The translations under genes and the position numbers were made by a program. Shown in pieces: positions 9,428 through 18,609 of a stretch of 64,000 bases of DNA (positions are counted from its first letter, which is position 1; every line of letters begins with the position of its first letter). The stretch is from a bacterium (GTDB lineage Bacteria > Bdellovibrionota > Bacteriovoracia > Bacteriovoracales > Bacteriovoracaceae). The stretch is taken from positions 248,001 through 312,000 of the forward strand of contig JAUHVL010000001.1 in assembly GCA_030425045.1 (NCBI GenBank), read 5' to 3'. The notes beneath the pieces are model-generated. The model had not been told where the DNA came from, did no database searches, and saw only the letters and a program-made list of their open reading frames with translations.

Positions 9428-10561
9428 ATGAGTAAAAGAGATTATTACGAAGTCCTTGGGGTACAAAAGGGGGCAAGCAAAGATGAGATAAAAAAAGCTT
9501 ATCGAAAACTTGCCCTTAAATATCATCCCGATAGAAATCCTGACGATGCAGATGCTGAAGCAAAATTTAAAGAAGCATCTGAAGCTGCAGAAATTTTATT
9601 AGATGAAAATAAAAAAGCTCGCTACGATCAATTTGGTCATGCTGGAGTTGATGGTCAATCTGGTTTTGGTGCCGGTGGCTTTGGTGCCGGTGGAGACTTT
9701 GGAGACCTCGGTGATATTTTCGGAGATATCTTCGGTGATATATTAGGGGGTGGAAGAAGGCGAGGCGGTGGAAGAAGAAGCCGTGGACGTCCTGGAAACG
9801 ACCTTCAAATGGCCGTCAGTATAAGCTTTGAAGAAGCGGCCTTTGGTATTGAAAAAAATATTTCAGTTAATAGGTTCGCTACTTGTGGAACTTGTGATGG
9901 CTCTGGAAGTAAGTCTGGAAAATTAACCACCTGTGGAACTTGCCAAGGTGTTGGCGAAGTCAGAAGACAGCAGGGATTTTTTACTGTTGCTTCAACCTGT
10001 CCAACCTGTAGTGGAACTGGACAAGTTGTTTCAGATCCCTGTGATTTTTGTCGTGGAGAAGGACGAACGAGAAAGAAAACAGATCTGTCTGTAAAAATTC
10101 CTCCTGGAATTGATCACGGCCAAAGATTAAAGCTTTCTGGAGAAGGTGATTCTGGATCAATGGGGGGAATGAACGGCGACCTCTATGTTGTCGTTGATGT
10201 GAAAGAACATGATATTTTTGAAAGAGAAGGTCAGGATGTTCACTGTATTGTTCCCATCAGTTTTTCTCAGGCTGCATTAGGTTCTGAAATCGAAGTTCCT
10301 ACTCTTGATGGAAAAGTTCAAGTATCAATACCTGAAGGAACACAGTCTGGTAAAAAGATGCGTTTAAAAGGTAAGGGAATCCAGCGTTTGGGTGGCTATG
10401 GAGTGGGAGATCAGATTTTGACGATCCACGTAGAAACTCCCACCAAACTAAGTGCTCAGCAGAAAGACTTGTTTGAACAATTGTCTCAATTAGAAGAGCA
10501 GGGTGCCTGTAACCCTATGTCACGTGGCTTTTTTGATAAAGTGCGTGATCTTTTTCAATAG
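9428..10561 (+). CDS. dnaJ: chaperone DnaJ (Hsp40)
   Basis: 377 residues. The J domain (1-70) has the essential HPD at 33-35. A Gly/Phe-rich segment (about 75-118) follows. Four CxxCxGxG zinc repeats then appear in order: [32 protein letters not shown]. The substrate-binding C-terminal domain starts [19 protein letters not shown]. It is a full-length class A DnaJ that delivers clients to DnaK and stimulates its ATPase. Last gene of the grpE-dnaK-dnaJ operon. A perfect 22-bp palindrome lies 59 bases after the stop. Confidence 0.98.
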   Translation: MSKRDYYEVLGVQKGASKDEIKKAYRKLALKYHPDRNPDDADAEAKFKEASEAAEILLDENKKARYDQFGHAGVDGQSGFGAGGFGAGGDFGDLGDIFGDIFGDILGGGRRRGGGRRSRGRPGNDLQMAVSISFEEAAFGIEKNISVNRFATCGTCDGSGSKSGKLTTCGTCQGVGEVRRQQGFFTVASTCPTCSGTGQVVSDPCDFCRGEGRTRKKTDLSVKIPPGIDHGQRLKLSGEGDSGSMGGMNGDLYVVVDVKEHDIFEREGQDVHCIVPISFSQAALGSEIEVPTLDGKVQVSIPEGTQSGKKMRLKGKGIQRLGGYGVGDQILTIHVETPTKLSAQQKDLFEQLSQLEEQGACNPMSRGFFDKVRDLFQ

Positions 10562-10620
10562 AAATTTCTCAGCTGGCCAAGTTTTCTATTCTCATAAAGC
10601 TAGGTAATCACTACAATTAT

Positions 10621-10642
10621 AGCGCTATCAGCTGATAGCGCT
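10621..10642. repeat. perfect 22-bp palindrome between dnaJ and the LpoA-like gene
   Basis: AGCGCTATCAG immediately followed by its exact complement CTGATAGCGCT, with no loop. As RNA this can form a hairpin, but no U-run follows on either strand, so a classic terminator is doubtful. It sits 24 bases before the next start codon, where an operator for a dimeric repressor would also fit. Either role is inference. Confidence 0.55.
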
Positions 10643-10666
10643 TAAAATAATTTAACGGTATTTTCT

Positions 10667-12685
10667 ATGAAGATTGGTCATATTTCTTTTGTCTTAATTT
10701 TGCTTCTTACACTGCTTCAGGGTTGTGGTGGAATCAAGATGATCTCGGGCTCTAAGTCAGACTTATATTCAAAAGAGTTTATGGATCAAGTCAACGTTAT
10801 CAAGAAAGATTATTCAAGCGGGAATAAAGACTCTGCAATAACTAAACTACAGGCCATCGATGATAACTTGATCTCAGAACCTGAGCGAGCATTAAAATAC
10901 AATCTTCTTGGTGTGATTAGCTTTTCTCTTAATAACTTTGAAGAGGCGAAAACGTTTTTCTCTTCAGCCAAAGTTTACTCTGGCAAAGACCCAGAGTTAT
11001 TGGCGCAAATCCAATTAAATCTAGCGAGTACTCACTTTAAAGCTCTTAAAAAAGATGAAGCTTATGATGAGCTATCTCAAATTCAGGTGAATTACTTAGG
11101 GAAAAACGAAAAAAATAAATACTTCAAATTAAGATATGAATTGGCCCAGCTACGAGGCGATAATTTTGAAGAAATTGATTCCTTGGTTGGAATTCTAAAA
11201 GATATTAAAAGCGGGATTGAGCTCAAGAGTGAATCCTATTATGAATCATTAAGAAGTAAATTTTTAAAATTAAGTGACTCAGAAAAATATAAAATTTTTG
11301 AGAACTACTCAGACGATAACCCATTTGTTCTAGGTTATTTAGCCTATTTAGAAGCAGAAAGACTCTATTTTAGGGGATCTCGAGAGAACGCAAACGAACT
11401 AATGGAATGGATTGAAAGTAAGTATGGACATCATGATGAGATAAAAACTCTTGTACAGAATTTCAATCAGCAAGCAACTCATCTCGCTCAAATTGAGCCA
11501 CTGAATATTGGTGTGATTTTACCAATGTCGGGGGAGAAAAAGGCATATGGTCAAAGAGCGCTTAGGGGTATTGATGCTGCCATTCAAGAACTAAAAAAGA
11601 ATGATGAATTTCAGTTAAATGTTTTTACTAGAGATAGTAAGGGAAGCGGAGTTGTTGGTTCTTACCATGTTAAAGATTTACTTGAAAAACATAAGGTAGG
11701 AATTATCATTGGTGGTCTTTTTGCTACGGAAGCAAAAAAAGAATATGAGCAGTCACGTAGGTTAGGAATATTCTATATTTCACTATCAGATATTTATGTT
11801 CCTCGTTCAGATAAAGATCATATGTTACTAGAGTTGCCTGGCTCTGTTGAGTCTCAGGTCGCTAGACTTTTCTCCGAAAAAATGGTGAATAATTTTGGTA
11901 CCAAAGCCGCAATTATTTATCCAGATACTCCTATGGGTGAAGCATATGTAGAAGAGTTTTGGAATACTTCAAAAGAAAATAATATTGAAGTTGTAGATGT
12001 TCTTAAGTTTCAAACAAAAGGAAGAGACCTTAGAGACCCCATTAAAAATTTACTTGGCTTGAAGTATACGAGGGTAAGGCAAGAAGAGTACGACCTTTTA
12101 TCTGAAATTTATGATTTAGAAGGGAAAAAATCATTACGTCGAGTTCAAGTCTTAAAGCCGCAAATTGATTTTGATTGGGTTTTTATGCCAGCACTTCCTC
12201 ACGATGCGATTCAGTTAATTCCAACTTTTACATATTACGACGCATTTGATGTGAAGCTTTTTGGAGGCCCTAGCTGGAGAAGTAAAAGACTATCAAAAGA
12301 GTCTCACAAATTTAAAAATATTTATTTTGTAGGAGAGAATGTAAAAGAAGGCTCACAGTCATTTCAGCAGCATTTTTATGAACTCTATAAGAATGTACCT
12401 CGTTTAATTGAGATTAGATCTTATGATAGTTTAAAAATCGCTCACTCAATTATTAAAGCAGAAAATTTCACGAACCGTCAGCAGCTTGAAACACACCTTC
12501 GAGATCGAGGTGAGCTTTCTGGTTTGACTGGTTCATGGACTCAAGAAAACGGTCTGTGGATTAAAAATATGTCATTACTAAGATTGATAAATGGTAGAGT
12601 AGAAAAGGAGCTTTTAAGCACCCCTGCTAAAGCTGAAGCCTCTACTGAAGAGGAAGCTACTGAGACTAGCGAACAGTCCCTTTAA
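10667..12685 (+). CDS. LpoA-like lipoprotein with periplasmic-binding fold
   Basis: 672 residues. Signal peptide ends in lipobox LLQGC (Cys at about 20). An N-terminal helical, TPR-like region (about 30-265) precedes a type 1 periplasmic-binding domain starting LNIGVILPMSGEKKAYGQRALRGIDAAIQ and running to about 645. This order is that of LpoA/YraM, the outer-membrane lipoprotein that activates the peptidoglycan synthase PBP1a, so a cell-wall role is likely. Alternatives are an amino-acid receptor of the LivJ type, but the TPR-like N-terminus and lipid anchor favour LpoA-like. The last 72 bases overlap the convergent glycosyltransferase gene, an unusually long convergent overlap. Confidence 0.75.
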   Translation: MKIGHISFVLILLLTLLQGCGGIKMISGSKSDLYSKEFMDQVNVIKKDYSSGNKDSAITKLQAIDDNLISEPERALKYNLLGVISFSLNNFEEAKTFFSSAKVYSGKDPELLAQIQLNLASTHFKALKKDEAYDELSQIQVNYLGKNEKNKYFKLRYELAQLRGDNFEEIDSLVGILKDIKSGIELKSESYYESLRSKFLKLSDSEKYKIFENYSDDNPFVLGYLAYLEAERLYFRGSRENANELMEWIESKYGHHDEIKTLVQNFNQQATHLAQIEPLNIGVILPMSGEKKAYGQRALRGIDAAIQELKKNDEFQLNVFTRDSKGSGVVGSYHVKDLLEKHKVGIIIGGLFATEAKKEYEQSRRLGIFYISLSDIYVPRSDKDHMLLELPGSVESQVARLFSEKMVNNFGTKAAIIYPDTPMGEAYVEEFWNTSKENNIEVVDVLKFQTKGRDLRDPIKNLLGLKYTRVRQEEYDLLSEIYDLEGKKSLRRVQVLKPQIDFDWVFMPALPHDAIQLIPTFTYYDAFDVKLFGGPSWRSKRLSKESHKFKNIYFVGENVKEGSQSFQQHFYELYKNVPRLIEIRSYDSLKIAHSIIKAENFTNRQQLETHLRDRGELSGLTGSWTQENGLWIKNMSLLRLINGRVEKELLSTPAKAEASTEEEATETSEQSL

Positions 12686-13612
12686 AAAACCACACCCATA
12701 AAAAATAATAATCAAAAATTGAATTAAACTGACTGAAAAAAAGAGATGCAGTTTATTCATAACCAAAACTTCTTTTAAGCTCGTTATTGAATTCAACATT
12801 ATATAGAGAAATAGTGGAAAAGCGTTCATAGGAGTTGGGAATACTAATAAAAATAATAAATAACCAATAAAGATTGATGGTGTAAAAAAAATGATCTTCT
12901 GTGCACTAGGGTTGATGCCAATGGTTTTAGCTCTAAAATAGCCACTGGTTGAAACGGCTTTATAAAGAGAGGCGTAATTCTTTTTTCTATGGTGATAAAT
13001 CCATAGTTGTGGAGAGTAGAGAGCTTTGGCTCCGGCTTTTATTAAATCATCTATAAGTACGTTCTCTTCATTTCGTTGTAAGTTAGAGTTAAATTTTCTT
13101 TTCGAAAGCCAGCTATTTCTAATCCAAAGGTGACACAGAATCAAATTTGATTCGGAACCCGCGGTTAATCTTTTAGTTGTTTTGTGTCGGTATCTTGTAT
13201 GAGCTGTAGACAAGGGAGACTTAAGAGCAATTGAGAGAGCATTTTCAAATTCGCTTGCCTGTGGAGGAACTTGGTCCGGCCCTCCGAAAATATCGGGTTT
13301 AAATCGTTGAATAATTTTGTGAGCTTTATCTAAATAGTTTTTTGGTAAAATGGTGTCGTCATCTAAAAAACATAACCATTCATTTTTAGCGAACTTAAGA
13401 GCATAGTTTCTAGCTGCCGCTGGTGTCGTCCTACTAATCTTATGAATATTTATTTTGTTTGATCTTTTTTGAAGATCATTTAATAGTGATGAGTTTCCGT
13501 TATCGACTATAATGACTTCATCGTGATCATGAATTTGCTTCATTAAACTTTCAATACATTCTTTTAAAAGTTGATCTCTATTAAATGTAACGATGATAAA
13601 GCTGGTATTCAT
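12614..13612 (-). CDS. family 2 glycosyltransferase with C-terminal membrane segments
   Basis: 332 residues from ATG 13612 (MNTSFIIVTFNRDQ); an upstream TTG at 13630 adds six residues without support. The GT-A fold is shown by SFIIVTFNR, EVIIVDNGNSS and the metal-binding CFLDDDTILP. After the catalytic domain (to about 215) come hydrophobic stretches near 245-275 and 290-320 that should anchor it in the inner membrane. Acceptor and sugar are unknown; surface polysaccharide or glycolipid synthesis is likely. It is divergent from an HprK-like gene 42 bp away, and its 3' end overlaps the LpoA-like gene by 72 bp. Confidence 0.82.
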   Translation of the reverse strand: MNTSFIIVTFNRDQLLKECIESLMKQIHDHDEVIIVDNGNSSLLNDLQKRSNKINIHKISRTTPAAARNYALKFAKNEWLCFLDDDTILPKNYLDKAHKIIQRFKPDIFGGPDQVPPQASEFENALSIALKSPLSTAHTRYRHKTTKRLTAGSESNLILCHLWIRNSWLSKRKFNSNLQRNEENVLIDDLIKAGAKALYSPQLWIYHHRKKNYASLYKAVSTSGYFRAKTIGINPSAQKIIFFTPSIFIGYLLFLLVFPTPMNAFPLFLYIMLNSITSLKEVLVMNKLHLFFSVSLIQFLIIIFYGCGFLKGLFASLSSFLFSRGFSFSRGA

Positions 13613-13654
13613 ATATTCTGTTAGGCACAATATTAGTGATTAAATAATCTTTGC

Positions 13655-14698
13655 ATGAATTGGATAGAAATGACAGGGGAGAGCACGCTCAATTTAGATT
13701 TTATTGGCTTTAAGGTTGAATTACTTTCAGAAAGTGAAGAAATTTTGAAAAGAATAGAAAAAGACTTTTCTTTTTTCGTTTCAAAAAAAACTTCTCAAGT
13801 GGATCTAAAAATACAACTTTTTTGGAAAGATTCAGATGAGTTAGCGATTCCTCCTCTGGCAAGTTCAAGGCAGAGTCATTTGTGTATTTCTTATGATGTT
13901 AAACATATTCGCTATGTTGATTACCATGGTAAATTAAAGTGTAAGTTCGACTTCTCAAAAGAAGAGGCTTTTCTTTATTCAAAAAATACTGAAAAGGCAC
14001 ATGAAGTTCTTTATTTACTTATACTAAGTAGGGCTGGAAAAGCTTTAGATCTAAAAGGTTATCACCGTATTCATAGCTTTGGAGTTTATTATAAAGAGAC
14101 GATTTGCTTAGGTGTGATGCCATCAAAAGGTGGAAAAAGCACTTTATTAAAGGCCTTGTTAGAGGATAGTGAAGTACAATTAATTTCAGATGACACTCCC
14201 CTTATTGATCGGCTGGGGAGAGTTTATTCTTTTCCAATTAGGCTCGGTCAAGAGTCTGAATTCCCTGAAAGTTTTCCCATTATTAATAGAGAAGAAAATT
14301 TATACACTCTCAATCGTGAAGTGTGGGGTATGAAATATTTGCTCTCGGTTAAAGGTTTAAAAAATAAAATATTTAAAAACCATCAGGCAAAAAGAAAAAT
14401 ACTTTTATTTGGAGTGCGTTATTCTGGAGAAAGAGGGAGTTTGGTCACGATTAGCAAAAGTAAGGCTTGCGGTAAGCTCTTTGTGTCATGCATTGTTGGG
14501 CACGGCCTACCTATTGTCATTGAGTACTTTTGGGAGAATGGGGCTGAAGATTTTATAAGAAAAGCGAAAATAGCGCTATCTAGGGCGTTTTCGTGCCTCT
14601 GCTTGTTAGTGACAAGTGATTGTTATGAAATTCAGCTCGGAAGTGATCTGGATTATAATAAAAGGCTTCTAAAAGAGAGACTATCGACTTTTAGTTAG
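13655..14698 (+). CDS. HPr-kinase-like P-loop protein
   Basis: 347 residues with no signal or membrane segment. The centre has a P-loop MPSKGGKST (155-163, Lys161) followed 16 residues later by ISDDTPLI (Asp179-Asp180). That P-loop plus acidic pair pattern is shared with HPr serine kinase/phosphorylase and related HprK-like proteins often found beside glycan or peptide-modification genes. Upstream residues 1-130 have no recognisable domain. No HPr gene is nearby, so the substrate is unknown. Divergent from the glycosyltransferase gene and possibly functionally linked to it. Its stop overlaps the small basic gene by 8 bp on the opposite strand. Confidence 0.6.
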   Translation: MNWIEMTGESTLNLDFIGFKVELLSESEEILKRIEKDFSFFVSKKTSQVDLKIQLFWKDSDELAIPPLASSRQSHLCISYDVKHIRYVDYHGKLKCKFDFSKEEAFLYSKNTEKAHEVLYLLILSRAGKALDLKGYHRIHSFGVYYKETICLGVMPSKGGKSTLLKALLEDSEVQLISDDTPLIDRLGRVYSFPIRLGQESEFPESFPIINREENLYTLNREVWGMKYLLSVKGLKNKIFKNHQAKRKILLFGVRYSGERGSLVTISKSKACGKLFVSCIVGHGLPIVIEYFWENGAEDFIRKAKIALSRAFSCLCLLVTSDCYEIQLGSDLDYNKRLLKERLSTFS

Positions 14699-14795
14699 CT
14701 GATTTATTGATGCGGCTTTTGATTCTTGCTTTTTTCTTAGCTTGATTCTTTCTACGCTTCATTTTTAAAACTGATTTTTTTCTACCCATTCCCAT
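14691..14795 (-). CDS. 34-residue highly basic protein
   Basis: A short frame ATG 14795 to TAA 14691 encodes 34 residues, of which about 16 are Lys or Arg, with no acidic residue. AAAAGG lies seven bases before the ATG. A second in-frame ATG at 14789 is possible. The composition (GRKKSVLKMKRRKNQ near the start) resembles tiny ribosome-associated proteins such as bacterial COX24/AURKAIP1-like or THX proteins, but no motif proves it. It lies alone between convergent and divergent genes and overlaps the HprK-like gene by 8 bp. Its size means automated gene callers may miss it. Confidence 0.55.
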   Translation of the reverse strand: MGMGRKKSVLKMKRRKNQAKKKARIKSRINKSAN

Positions 14796-14956
14796 GAATA
14801 TACCTTTTGCTTTGTGTTAAAACTTCGACTACCCATATTAATCGGATGAAAAGAGCTTGGCAAGGGCCGGTTCTTTAGTTGTCATAGATAAGCGCTAAGT
14901 GATAAATTTTACGTTGAGAAATTGAATTCTCAGGCTTGTGAAACGAGGGATTGGTA

Positions 14957-15907
14957 TTGCCTGTCAATAATAAGAAAACTACAAAAAAGACACCCACTAA
15001 GTCTAAGGCTAGAAAACCATCGAAGATGGCCAAAAGTCGTTCGAAAAAAAAGAATAGTGAAGAAAGAGTTCCCTACAATAATTCCATTCAAGTAAGGCGT
15101 GCATTTTTAAAAGCAAAAAGAATTCATGGTAACTCTGAAAAAAAGAGAATCGCCATTGATATGCTCGAACGTTATACAGGCCATGATGTAAAAGATTTTC
15201 AAGAGCAAATTATTCTTACTAACTTTCAATACTATGTTGAAAGATTCAATTCAATACTAGATGACGTTCACTACACTGTTGGTTCTGCTTTCAATGCTTC
15301 AAGTTCAAAGAAATCAAGAGTTACAATTATTCAGTTTGGTGTTGGTTCTGCAATGGCCGCCTTAATTGGTGAACTTATATCTGTGATACAACCAAAAGCG
15401 GTTTTGTTTTTAGGACTATGTGGTGCGGTTCACCCTTCCTTAAAAGTTGGTGATTTTATTTTACCAATTGCTTCCATTAGAGCAGAGGGGGTTTCAAATC
15501 ACTTCTTACCACCACAGGTTCCAGCACTACCAACTTTCAAAGTACAAAAGTTTGTAAGTCAGATCCTCGTAGAGGAAGGTCATGAATATAGAACCGGGAC
15601 AATTCATTCTACTGACTTTCGGTTTTGGGAATTCGATGACAAGTTTAAACTTAATTTGATTGAAGAAAAAGTTTTAGCTGTGGAAATGGAAACAGCGGCG
15701 TTATTTACAATTTGTTTTGTGAGTAAAGTTAATATAGGTGCATTGTTATTGGTTTCAGACTGTCCAATGAAGCCAGGTGGAATTAAAACAAAAGCATCTG
15801 CTAAAAAAGTTTTTAAAGAGTTTACGGATAAGCATATTGAATTGGGAATTAAGGCCATGATTGAAATTGCTGACCGTGGTGAAAATATTCGTCATTATCA
15901 CTGGTAA
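14957..15907 (+). CDS. amn: AMP nucleosidase (short form)
   Basis: 316 residues from TTG 14957, seven bases after GAGGG; TTG 14951 is too close to that site and no ATG is near. Residues 1-35 are a Lys/Thr/Ser-rich tail, then the nucleoside phosphorylase fold begins. Visible motifs are IILTNFQYYVERF, TIIQFGVGSAMAALIG, VLFLGLCGAVHPSLKVGDFILP and AVEMETAALFTICF, ending in IRHYHW. This matches the short AMP nucleosidases that split AMP into adenine and ribose 5-phosphate, acting in purine salvage and adenylate balance. The basic N-terminal extension is unusual. It lies 19 bp before mreB, probably co-transcribed. Confidence 0.82.
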   Translation: MPVNNKKTTKKTPTKSKARKPSKMAKSRSKKKNSEERVPYNNSIQVRRAFLKAKRIHGNSEKKRIAIDMLERYTGHDVKDFQEQIILTNFQYYVERFNSILDDVHYTVGSAFNASSSKKSRVTIIQFGVGSAMAALIGELISVIQPKAVLFLGLCGAVHPSLKVGDFILPIASIRAEGVSNHFLPPQVPALPTFKVQKFVSQILVEEGHEYRTGTIHSTDFRFWEFDDKFKLNLIEEKVLAVEMETAALFTICFVSKVNIGALLLVSDCPMKPGGIKTKASAKKVFKEFTDKHIELGIKAMIEIADRGENIRHYHW

Positions 15908-15926
15908 TATTTAAAGGGATATATAA

Positions 15927-16964
15927 ATGTTTAGAAAAATTCTCGATTGCTTTTCAAATGATTTGGCCATTGATCTCGGAACAGCAAACTGTTTAGTTTA
16001 TGCAAGAGACAGAGGTATTATTGTAAATGAACCATCTGTGGTTGCTGTTCATCAAGGTGTAAAGGGTATTTCTAAGGTTTTGGCCGTAGGTAAAGAGGCT
16101 AAAGAAATGCTAGGGAGAACACCTGGCTCCATAAAAGCGATTAGGCCAATGAAAGACGGTGTGATTGCTGACTTTGAAGTTACTCAGGCAATGCTTAGAT
16201 ATTTTATTCAAAAATCTATGCCTGGATCAAAGCTCATTAAGCCTAGAATTATCATTTGTATTCCTTTTGGCATTACTCAAGTTGAAAAAAGAGCGGTTAA
16301 GGAATCAGCAGAGCAAGCTGGTGCTAGAGAAATTTATCTTATTGAAGAGCCAATGGCCGCAGCGATTGGTGCCGGTCTTCCCATTACAGAGCCCTCGGGA
16401 AATATGATTGTTGATATTGGTGGTGGAACAACTGAAGTCGCTGTTATTTCTCTTGGTGGTATTGTTTTTTCAAAGTCCGTGAGAGTTGCTGGTGATAAGT
16501 TTGATGAAGCGATTACTCAATATATTAAAAAGAAGTACTCTCTCTTAATTGGTGAACGAACTGCTGAAGCCATTAAAATTTCAATTGGAAATGCTTATCC
16601 TTTTGATGAAGAAGTGAGGAGCTTTGAAGTTAAGGGGCGTGATTTGATTGCAGGCGCTCCTAAAATTATCGAGGTAACTTCAGACGAAATTAGAGATGCA
16701 TTAAATGATCCCATTGTTGAAGTTGTAGAAGCTATAAAGATTTCACTTGAAAAAACTCCACCTGAACTTGCTGCCGATATTGTTGATAATGGAATTATTC
16801 TCGCTGGTGGTGGGTCACTTCTTGCAAACTTAGATTTACTCATTAAGGAAAAAACAGGACTACCTGTTAGCTTAGCTGAAGATCCACTAACTTGTGTTGT
16901 GAGAGGATGTGGAAAGGCTCTAGAAACTGTTGATCTCTTAAAGCAGGTTTCTACACTTTCATAG
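15927..16964 (+). CDS. mreB: rod-shape protein MreB
   Basis: 345 residues with the actin-fold motifs: phosphate 1 [31 protein letters not shown], phosphate 2 [19 protein letters not shown] and the adenosine motif ILAGGGSLL. The N-terminal [12 protein letters not shown] is the amphipathic membrane-binding helix. It forms filaments on the inner membrane that guide lateral wall synthesis. mreC/mreD are not adjacent; instead it is followed by a PilZ-like gene 12 bp away. AAAGGGATAT precedes the ATG. Confidence 0.97.
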   Translation: MFRKILDCFSNDLAIDLGTANCLVYARDRGIIVNEPSVVAVHQGVKGISKVLAVGKEAKEMLGRTPGSIKAIRPMKDGVIADFEVTQAMLRYFIQKSMPGSKLIKPRIIICIPFGITQVEKRAVKESAEQAGAREIYLIEEPMAAAIGAGLPITEPSGNMIVDIGGGTTEVAVISLGGIVFSKSVRVAGDKFDEAITQYIKKKYSLLIGERTAEAIKISIGNAYPFDEEVRSFEVKGRDLIAGAPKIIEVTSDEIRDALNDPIVEVVEAIKISLEKTPPELAADIVDNGIILAGGGSLLANLDLLIKEKTGLPVSLAEDPLTCVVRGCGKALETVDLLKQVSTLS

Positions 16965-16976
16965 ATAGGAATTGCT

Positions 16977-17843
16977 ATGACTGAAGATTTTTCAAACTTT
17001 GTTCTTTTGAGTCACAGTGAAGTGATCATGAAGCTAAAGAATATAGCTGATCAAAAAGACATGATCAAAATGTGGGTCAAGGGTATTGAGTCTATTCAAT
17101 ACAGAGTTTGTGAATTGAAAAGTGTAACCCTTGGTGGAAAAAAAACCTTTATGATTACAGTTTTCTCTGAGGGAGAAGATGCTGATAAGTCTATTTTAAA
17201 TAAAAACGTCTTTGTTAGCTTTTGGTTTAATGAAATTGATTATTTTACTGAAGGGACAGCGACACTCGATGAAGTAAGTGGAAATATCGTTGTTTTTATA
17301 AATAAAGAAGTTTTTAGATCTGAAAAAAGAAACAACGAAAGACTCCTCACTTTTCCTCACCACCATGTCTATGCCTACTTTGTGATGGGAGACTTAAAAG
17401 GGCGTAAAGAGGAAACCAATGTCGTTTCCCTTAAAAAAGATCAGATAAAGCAATACGAAATTAGAAAAGAAAAAAAGAATAAACTAAAATCAGAGCTAGC
17501 GGCAAAACTTAAAAAGAATGTAGATGATCTAAATGAGTTTAGGGCGCTCGATATTTCTCGCTCGGGGATTGCTTTTATTACCGGACAAGATGAGAAAGTT
17601 TATTTCGACGAAAATGAAAATTTAGAATTTTATGTTCTGTTTGATAATAATGTTTTTAGAGTTAAGGAAGCACGTTTGGTCTATGCTGTTAAATACTCAG
17701 CAACCAAAGAAAAGGTTTCGTATAAAATTGGACTTAACTTTAAGCCTGTAGAAAATCTAACTAAAAAAGTAATGGAGGCTTTAAGGGATGGAGATTCTGA
17801 AAACGCCATCCAGAAAGAGTTTGAAAACTTTATTGAAGACTAA
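16977..17843 (+). CDS. PilZ-domain-like protein
   Basis: 288 residues, soluble. The C-terminal part (about 115-275) resembles a PilZ c-di-GMP-binding domain, with a basic KRNNERLLTF segment, the D-x-S-x-x-G motif DISRSGIAF (about 190-198) and YKIGLNF near the end. Residues 1-110 form a less clear domain similar in layout to the N-terminal YcgR-like beta domain. PilZ proteins bind c-di-GMP and alter motility or secretion; here it directly follows mreB, suggesting a link to cell shape or polar function. The classical RxxxR is imperfect, so ligand binding is uncertain. Its end overlaps the next gene by 56 bp. Confidence 0.6.
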   Translation: MTEDFSNFVLLSHSEVIMKLKNIADQKDMIKMWVKGIESIQYRVCELKSVTLGGKKTFMITVFSEGEDADKSILNKNVFVSFWFNEIDYFTEGTATLDEVSGNIVVFINKEVFRSEKRNNERLLTFPHHHVYAYFVMGDLKGRKEETNVVSLKKDQIKQYEIRKEKKNKLKSELAAKLKKNVDDLNEFRALDISRSGIAFITGQDEKVYFDENENLEFYVLFDNNVFRVKEARLVYAVKYSATKEKVSYKIGLNFKPVENLTKKVMEALRDGDSENAIQKEFENFIED

Positions 17844-18609
17844 TTCAATATCATTTTGTTTGATTCCTCTTTTATTATTGGGTTGTGCTAGTAATCGTTC
17901 TTCGGGAGGGATTACAAGAGACTTATATTATAAAAAACAATATTCTCTTGAAGATAAGTCAGGAAGATTTATTCTGGAAAGAGAAGTTGGAATGAGTAAA
18001 GGCAAAAAAGTTTTTACAAAGTATCAGGTTAGAAACCCTGATGGTGATAGAAAAGTTTTAGAAAGATCAGTCGTTCTTTCTTCCGTTGGTACCTACAATA
18101 AAAAATATAGATTACTTAGGCCTTATGCTCATCAATATGATGTTTGGTTTGAAAAACAAAAGTACAGCACCACTGGGAAAATAAATGTCAAAGACAAATC
18201 AATGAGCTTAAAGCTGACAAGTCCAGAAGAACAGTGGAACAAGCCAGAGATACATAAGTTTCCAGGATCTCAAAGTATTGCTTATTGCTATTTTTCTCAA
18301 GTGATAGAGTGCGCGAAAGTGTCTGGATTTATTGGGAAAGCAATTGGTAAAAATGTCGGTTCAATGTATTTAAATATTCTTTGGGAAGGATATCCATATG
18401 TTCAGGAACAATATTTGAATATTCCAAGTGGTTTTTTTACTGCTGCCACGCTTGAGTACGATGGTGAAAATAAGGCAGGGGAAAAAAGGTTTACGCTGAA
18501 ATTTGGAGAAAATGCGATATTCTATTTCTTAGATGATAATCTTCAGCTCACGAAGGTCTTTTGGCCCTCTCAAGGTTTGTCGATTGTAGAATTAGGAAAG
18601 AAAAAGTGA
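17788..18609 (+). CDS. lipoprotein of unknown function
   Basis: 273 residues. A basic N-terminus and hydrophobic core end in lipobox LLLGC (Cys33), so the product is probably an exported lipoprotein. The start at ATG 17788 lies nine bases after GGAGG and inside the previous gene (56-bp overlap). The mature part is rich in beta-like alternating residues (KYQVRNPDGDRKVLERSV; STTGKINVKDKSMSLKLTS) with no known motif. It overlaps nagZ by four bases (GTGA), so it is in the amn-mreB-nagZ run and may be a wall-related lipoprotein. No family recognised. Confidence 0.7.
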   Translation: MEILKTPSRKSLKTLLKTNSISFCLIPLLLLGCASNRSSGGITRDLYYKKQYSLEDKSGRFILEREVGMSKGKKVFTKYQVRNPDGDRKVLERSVVLSSVGTYNKKYRLLRPYAHQYDVWFEKQKYSTTGKINVKDKSMSLKLTSPEEQWNKPEIHKFPGSQSIAYCYFSQVIECAKVSGFIGKAIGKNVGSMYLNILWEGYPYVQEQYLNIPSGFFTAATLEYDGENKAGEKRFTLKFGENAIFYFLDDNLQLTKVFWPSQGLSIVELGKKK

